A DNA stretch of 64,000 nucleotides from Chitinophaga cymbidii (GTDB lineage: Bacteria > Bacteroidota > Bacteroidia > Chitinophagales > Chitinophagaceae), in NCBI RefSeq assembly GCF_007992715.1, contig NZ_BKAU01000004.1:124001-188000 (forward strand), written 5' to 3'. A model generated the notes under the pieces. The model searched no databases and was not told where the DNA came from. It saw only the letters and a program-made list of their open reading frames with translations. Within the stretch, counting starts at the first letter, position 1. The number at the start of each line of letters is the position of its first letter. Below, in pieces: positions 60,190 through 64,000 of this stretch. Position numbers and translations under genes: made by a program.

Positions 60190-61953
60190 TCACCTGGATT
60201 TAGTACCCGGTTCGGCATTTACGATCGATAGTGGTTTAACGCTGGTCTGGAAAGCCGGGTGGTGGGGTTCCACATCGGCAAATCGCCATGCTTCGTCAAA
60301 TGCCGGCTTGATCTTTTCCGCTTCGCTGTTTTTGTTTTGCGCAACTAACGAATGATATAGTCCTATCAATGCCCATCCGTTCTTTTTCCATGTTTGCAGA
60401 TCCTCCCGGTAAACGCTTTCGGCTTCGCGGTATTTTCCGGCATCCAGCAGTACTGTTCCCAGATAATGCCTGACGGAGAAAAACCAGTCCGGCGGTTCGT
60501 TGTAATTCAGATCGTCTTCTATGGCTACAGCTTCCCGCAGCAAAGCAATGGCGGCAGCTGGATCGTTGTTCTTTACGGCTGCTTTGGCAGACAACACCTT
60601 CAGGGCTATTTGTACAAGATCAGCGGTGGTGTTGATGTCCCAGACAGTAATGTGTTGAAGTATGGTGTCGGCCGCCAATGTTTTTAGTTTGTCCAGCTCC
60701 GCTTTTGCACCGGAGATACTGTTCTTGCCCAGCAATGCCATTCCTCTTGCATAATGCCGGATGGCCCGCGGGTACACCAGGTCTTTCGGCGGCGCGGGAA
60801 TGGAAAGAATCGTATCCCACATGCCAAACTTGACCGCAACGTAATACGGTATCGTATAGTAATGCTGCAAGGTGCCCCATTCCGGTAGATGCATGATATC
60901 CTGCGCGGTGTGTTCCTGCAGTTTCTTTGCGGCCTTCCATGCCATTGCGGAATTGCCTTCAAGCGTTGCCAGCGCCGCCAGGAAATGATAATTATGCGGA
61001 TAATAGGCAAGCGGGTACGCTCCTTGCGCATGACAGGCGGCAGCGTAGCTGCTGTCAACTTCCACGGCGCGTATATTGGAAAGTGCGCCTGCATGATAAT
61101 CGCCGGTATTGATATAGATATGTGAAGGCATGTGCACTAAATGTCCGGCGCCCGGCACCAGGGTATCCAGCGCCCGGGCGCTGGGCAGTGCTTTTTCAGG
61201 AGTGGCGGATGCTTCCAGCGCATGAATATAGAAGTGATGCGCTCCCGGATGCCGGGGATTCAGTTTGATCAGGTGTTCCAGTACCGCCAGCAATTCCTGC
61301 GTCCAGGGATGGGGCTTCTTTGTTTTCTTTTCATACAGGTCCCAGGGATGAATATCCATCAATGCTTCCGCATACAGGGCGCCGATATCAGGGTCCGCCG
61401 GATATTGCTCATATACTTTTTTCATCGATGCCGCATAGGCGATGTCCAACGGTTTCCGGTCTGATGGAGCAGGCATTGCATAGCGGGAAGTCAACGCATG
61501 GATAAGTGCTTTTTCTTTTCCGGTGCACGGTGCATCGAGGGACTTTGCTTTAGCCGCCGCTTCATAGGCGCGCTGAAAATTATCTTCTTCCATGCCTCCA
61601 TTGTAATTGGGGCCCAGCACATAAGCATACCCCCAATACGCCATGGCGCAGGTAGTATCCAGCCGGGCGGCTTCGTAAAAAGACCGCGCTGCTTCCGCAT
61701 GGTTAAAGCCATACAGCAACATCATGCCCTGGTTGAAGTATTCCTGCGCTTCTTTATTTTTTGTGGAGATACTGAAATTTATGCCTTCCAGTCCTTCCAG
61801 CCTGGGCGCCTTTTTGCCGGAAGCATACCAGTCTTTGTCCGTTACCCTGGTAGGGTAACAGGAAATATCCGGTGCTTTTTGGGAGGTTTTAGTGTTGTTA
61901 TTACACGCAATGAGGAGTAAAATCGGGGTAAATACCAGGTAGTGAGGTTTCAT
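60190..61953 (-). CDS. TPR-repeat lipoprotein
   Basis: A 587-residue lipoprotein (lipobox LLLIAC, Cys17). Tetratricopeptide-like helical pairs occur throughout: EAQEYFNQGMMLLYGFNHAE, YEAARLDTTCAMAYWGYAYV, PGAHHFYIHALEASATPEKA, SVRHYLGTVLLDAGKYREAE and WALIGLYHSLVAQNKNSEAE. A conserved HLVHMPSHIY motif between repeats is typical of a family often found in Bacteroidota and Acidobacteria with no assigned role. It has no operon partners here. No catalytic motif is evident. Confidence 0.88.
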   Translation of the reverse strand: MKPHYLVFTPILLLIACNNNTKTSQKAPDISCYPTRVTDKDWYASGKKAPRLEGLEGINFSISTKNKEAQEYFNQGMMLLYGFNHAEAARSFYEAARLDTTCAMAYWGYAYVLGPNYNGGMEEDNFQRAYEAAAKAKSLDAPCTGKEKALIHALTSRYAMPAPSDRKPLDIAYAASMKKVYEQYPADPDIGALYAEALMDIHPWDLYEKKTKKPHPWTQELLAVLEHLIKLNPRHPGAHHFYIHALEASATPEKALPSARALDTLVPGAGHLVHMPSHIYINTGDYHAGALSNIRAVEVDSSYAAACHAQGAYPLAYYPHNYHFLAALATLEGNSAMAWKAAKKLQEHTAQDIMHLPEWGTLQHYYTIPYYVAVKFGMWDTILSIPAPPKDLVYPRAIRHYARGMALLGKNSISGAKAELDKLKTLAADTILQHITVWDINTTADLVQIALKVLSAKAAVKNNDPAAAIALLREAVAIEDDLNYNEPPDWFFSVRHYLGTVLLDAGKYREAESVYREDLQTWKKNGWALIGLYHSLVAQNKNSEAEKIKPAFDEAWRFADVEPHHPAFQTSVKPLSIVNAEPGTKSR

Positions 61954-62122
61954 AATCCCTGTATTAAGGTCTTTAAAGATTTGGGGAATAGTAGATTTTG
62001 GGCAATACTAATTTACAAAATAGATCGCAGATTTTAAATATTAAAGAGGAGATAAATTTGACGACACATTAAGTGTTAATTTGATGTATAATCTTTGTGA
62101 TCTCCGCTAAATAAGAAGGAGA

Positions 62123-62154
62123 TTTGCATCCTAACGATCCGCTGTATATCTTTA
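62123..62154 (+). promoter_or_regulatory. Candidate promoter of the third ECF sigma gene
   Basis: TTTG (62123-62126), 20-base spacer, TATCTTTA (62147-62154), one mismatch from the Bacteroidota consensus TTTG-N19/20-TAnnTTTG. A start about 7 bases downstream would fall at or next to the GTG at 62162, giving a leaderless or nearly leaderless mRNA. Confidence 0.45.
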
Positions 62155-62161
62155 GCAGCGC

Positions 62162-62779
62162 GTGACCAGTAGTAACAAAATCTTAAATCCGGGCGAATCT
62201 TATGCCAGCCTGCCTGATAAAGCGCTTTGGAGCAAGTTGATAGAAGGCGATAAAGACGCATTGGCCTTCATCTACCGGTCATATTTCACTTCCCTTTTTA
62301 AGTACGGCATGAAGCTGAACCCGGACGAAAGCCTCGTCAAGGACAGCATCCACGATATCTTCGTCAGCATCTGGTTGAGCCGGGAACGCCTGTCCCTTAC
62401 CGATTCCATCAAGTATTACCTGCTCGCCAGCCTGAAAAGAAAGATCTCCGCGCAATTGCAGAAAGGTCAGCCGGACGGGTTGCTGGAACACCTTTCCGGT
62501 AGCGAGCATTCCCCGGAAGATGCGCTGATCGGGGAGCAGTCCGGCCTGGAGCTGCGGGCAAAGCTCGCAAAGGTAATGGACCAGCTGCCGCCGCGCCAGA
62601 AGGAGATCCTGCACCTCCGCTTTTACGAAGGGCTGGACCCCCGGCAGACGGCCGCCATTATGGACCTGAGCATTAATTCGGCTTACGTGCTGCTGTCCAA
62701 AGCGCTGAACTATCTGAAAAAGCACAGCGACCAGATCATGATCAGTCTTTTTTTACTGCTCGAAGTGATTCATTATTAA
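62162..62779 (+). CDS. RNA polymerase ECF sigma factor
   Basis: A 205-residue factor that begins with GTG; no ATG exists before residue 49, which is inside region 2, so the GTG is the likely start. Region 2 spans about 22-80 (LWSKLIEGDKDALAFIYRSY; DSIHDIFVSIWLSRERL), region 4 about 135-190 (LPPRQKEILHLRFYEGLDPR; INSAYVLLSKALNYLKKH). A hydrophobic tail (MISLFLLLEVIHY) ends it. It is followed by FecR and a probable SusC, repeating the module at the left end of the window. Confidence 0.93.
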   Translation: MTSSNKILNPGESYASLPDKALWSKLIEGDKDALAFIYRSYFTSLFKYGMKLNPDESLVKDSIHDIFVSIWLSRERLSLTDSIKYYLLASLKRKISAQLQKGQPDGLLEHLSGSEHSPEDALIGEQSGLELRAKLAKVMDQLPPRQKEILHLRFYEGLDPRQTAAIMDLSINSAYVLLSKALNYLKKHSDQIMISLFLLLEVIHY

Positions 62780-62862
62780 TTATTTGTGAATTTTTTTAAA
62801 AATAGGCGGAAAATGGCGCTAAGATTCCGGCCATTCCCTGCTTTATCAGTTAAGTACCGATA

Positions 62863-63864
62863 ATGACTTCCAGAGATTTTTCTACAGAGGATTTTTTACA
62901 ACATCCCGGTTTCCGCAAATGGGTGCTGGAAGAGGATGCAACCGAGGCTGCCTTCTGGGCGGATTGGGTGCGGCAGCATCCGGACCGGCAGGGCGACCTG
63001 CTGAAGGCAAAGGAAATGCTGCTGCTGATAGGTTCGGAGCACACGCCCGCGGCCACTGATGAAGCAGCAACATGGAGCAGGATACTGGACACCATCGGCA
63101 GCGCCAGGGTGATCACGCTTCCGCGCAAAAGGAGCTTCATCCGCCGCTGGATGCCTTATGCCGCCGCAGTAGCGGGCATTGTTGCCGCCGCATACCTGGT
63201 GCAGTTAAATTATGGCAATAAAGAAGTACGGTATGACACGGTGATGGGCGAACTGCGTACCATCGAACTGCCGGACCATTCCGTTATAAAACTGAACGTC
63301 AACTCCAACATCCGCTATGCGAAAAGCTGGGACAAAGACCAGCCGCGCGAGATATGGCTGGAGGGAGAAGCTTTCTTTTCCGTGACGCATCAGCTTAACA
63401 GCCAGCCCTTCATTGTGCATACCAATGATGTGGACATACGGGTGCTCGGTACCGAGTTCAACGTGAATACCCGCCGCGTGCAGACGCAGGTGGTGCTGGC
63501 AAAAGGAAAGGTGCAGCTGAAGCTGAACGGCCCGGAAGCGGAGCCGATCACCATGAAGCCGGGGGATATGATCGTATATTCCGCCGCCACGGCCGCGCTG
63601 ACCAACAAGCAGGTAGACCCGGAAGCCTACGCTTCCTGGCGCAGCAAGGAGCTTCGCTTCAACGAAGCCACCATTACCGAAGTGATCAGGTCCCTGCAGG
63701 ACAATATGGGCATCACTGTAGAGCTGGCGGATACCGCCATCGGATCACAGACATTTACAGGTACTATACCGCTTGATAACATCGAGGTGTTCTTCAGAAC
63801 ATTGTCACGCTCTTTTGATTTGCAAACAGAACAAACAGGAACGAAGACTTACAGGATCAAATAG
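62863..63864 (+). CDS. FecR-type anti-sigma factor
   Basis: A 333-residue single-pass regulator: cytoplasmic part 1-95, membrane helix about 96-113, FecR domain about 120-225 (GELRTIELPDHSVIKLNVNS; EGEAFFSVTHQ; VLGTEFNVNTR) and a C-terminal STN-like tail (ELRFNEATITEVIRSLQDNM). The octamer TTAAGTAC lies 5 bases upstream of the ATG, as before the first fecR (11 bases there). It should control the sigma factor encoded 83 bases upstream. Confidence 0.95.
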   Translation: MTSRDFSTEDFLQHPGFRKWVLEEDATEAAFWADWVRQHPDRQGDLLKAKEMLLLIGSEHTPAATDEAATWSRILDTIGSARVITLPRKRSFIRRWMPYAAAVAGIVAAAYLVQLNYGNKEVRYDTVMGELRTIELPDHSVIKLNVNSNIRYAKSWDKDQPREIWLEGEAFFSVTHQLNSQPFIVHTNDVDIRVLGTEFNVNTRRVQTQVVLAKGKVQLKLNGPEAEPITMKPGDMIVYSAATAALTNKQVDPEAYASWRSKELRFNEATITEVIRSLQDNMGITVELADTAIGSQTFTGTIPLDNIEVFFRTLSRSFDLQTEQTGTKTYRIK

Positions 63865-63961
63865 TATCAACTGAAATTTTTTAATCAGAAAAATATCTCC
63901 CAAAAAGGGGGAAAGACAGTGCTATGCCTTATTCGTACACAACCAACCTAAATCATTTGCT

Positions 63962-64000
63962 ATGGTAGAAATTTACGCCGGGAGATTATGCGGAAGCCTG
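63962..64000 (+). CDS. Start of a probable SusC-type receptor, cut by the window edge
   Basis: Thirteen codons (MVEIYAGRLCGSL) from an ATG 97 bases after the fecR stop. The gene order sigma-FecR-next gene predicts a SusC with an STN domain, but no diagnostic residues are inside the window. The gap before it carries TCCC-AAAAA-GGGGGA (63898-63912) and the string CAAAAAGGG seen before the first susC. Confidence 0.45.
   Translation, partial: MVEIYAGRLCGSL

Noticed and set aside
59987..60193. A 68-codon minus-strand frame in the long gap before the TPR gene
   Set aside because: Low-complexity basic composition, reaches into the TPR gene end, no start context; not convincing as a gene.
1..64000. 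CRISPR arrays, tRNA genes, insertion sequences and phage genes
   Set aside because: No regularly spaced repeats, cloverleaf-like sequence with CCA-type ends, transposase or integrase frames were seen on either strand.

Overview
The window looks like a chromosomal segment of a Bacteroidota bacterium of the Chitinophaga type. This is inferred from four SusC/SusD pairs, three ECF sigma / FecR modules, many Cys-lipidated lipoproteins, A-rich rather than strong Shine-Dalgarno start regions, and several upstream boxes of the Bacteroidota type (TAnnTTTG). I see 41 protein genes and no tRNA, rRNA, CRISPR array, insertion sequence or prophage. Base composition looks fairly even, slightly GC-rich by eye, with the hipBA block and a few intergenic stretches more AT-rich.

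Layout. (1) 1-10460, plus strand: a complete glycan utilisation locus: ECF sigma (cut by the window edge), FecR, SusC with an STN signalling domain, SusD, and two GH43 enzymes, pointing to an arabinose- or xylose-containing glycan. (2) 10505-19071, minus strand: a probable transcription unit of a GH2/GH5-type lipoprotein, a very unusual 1257-residue membrane synthase (GT2 glycosyltransferase + GH26 domain + catalytically degenerate GH domain), and a large HEAT-repeat cytochrome c lipoprotein. (3) 19218-28033, minus strand: a second sigma-FecR-SusC-SusD locus whose only extra genes are a phosphodiester glycosidase (NAGPA) lipoprotein and an IPT/NHL-repeat lipoprotein. (4) 28190-33634: a thioredoxin-like protein, a small unknown protein, an ABC exporter (permease, ATPase, NEW3-domain protein) and a VOC-fold protein. 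(5) 33761-38834, minus: a SusC/SusD pair without enzymes or regulator. (6) 39363-42227, plus: a NamZ-type muramidase and a hipBA toxin-antitoxin module with paired operators. (7) 42347-47429: a TlpA-like protein, an M48 membrane protease and a collagen-repeat lipoprotein. (8) 47622-54326, plus: two paralogous lipoproteins, a LytS-type kinase and LytTR regulator, an FtsX/MacB-type permease and an M20 amidohydrolase. (9) 54447-59511, minus: another enzyme-free SusC/SusD pair; then a TPR lipoprotein. (10) 62162-64000, plus: a third sigma-FecR module running into the first codons of what is probably another SusC.

How it fits together. In the sigma/FecR loci a ligand bound by the STN-bearing SusC is expected to signal through FecR to release the ECF sigma factor, which raises transcription of the adjacent susCD. 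The two SusCs whose full N-terminus is visible and that sit beside FecR have an STN domain; the two unlinked ones do not. The most unusual object is the synthase at 13976-17749. It is translationally coupled to a hydrolase-like lipoprotein that keeps both catalytic glutamates, while its own last domain has threonine at both positions. I read this as a candidate system that polymerises a beta-glycan, exports it, and trims or binds it on the outer face of the membrane; the polymer is unknown.
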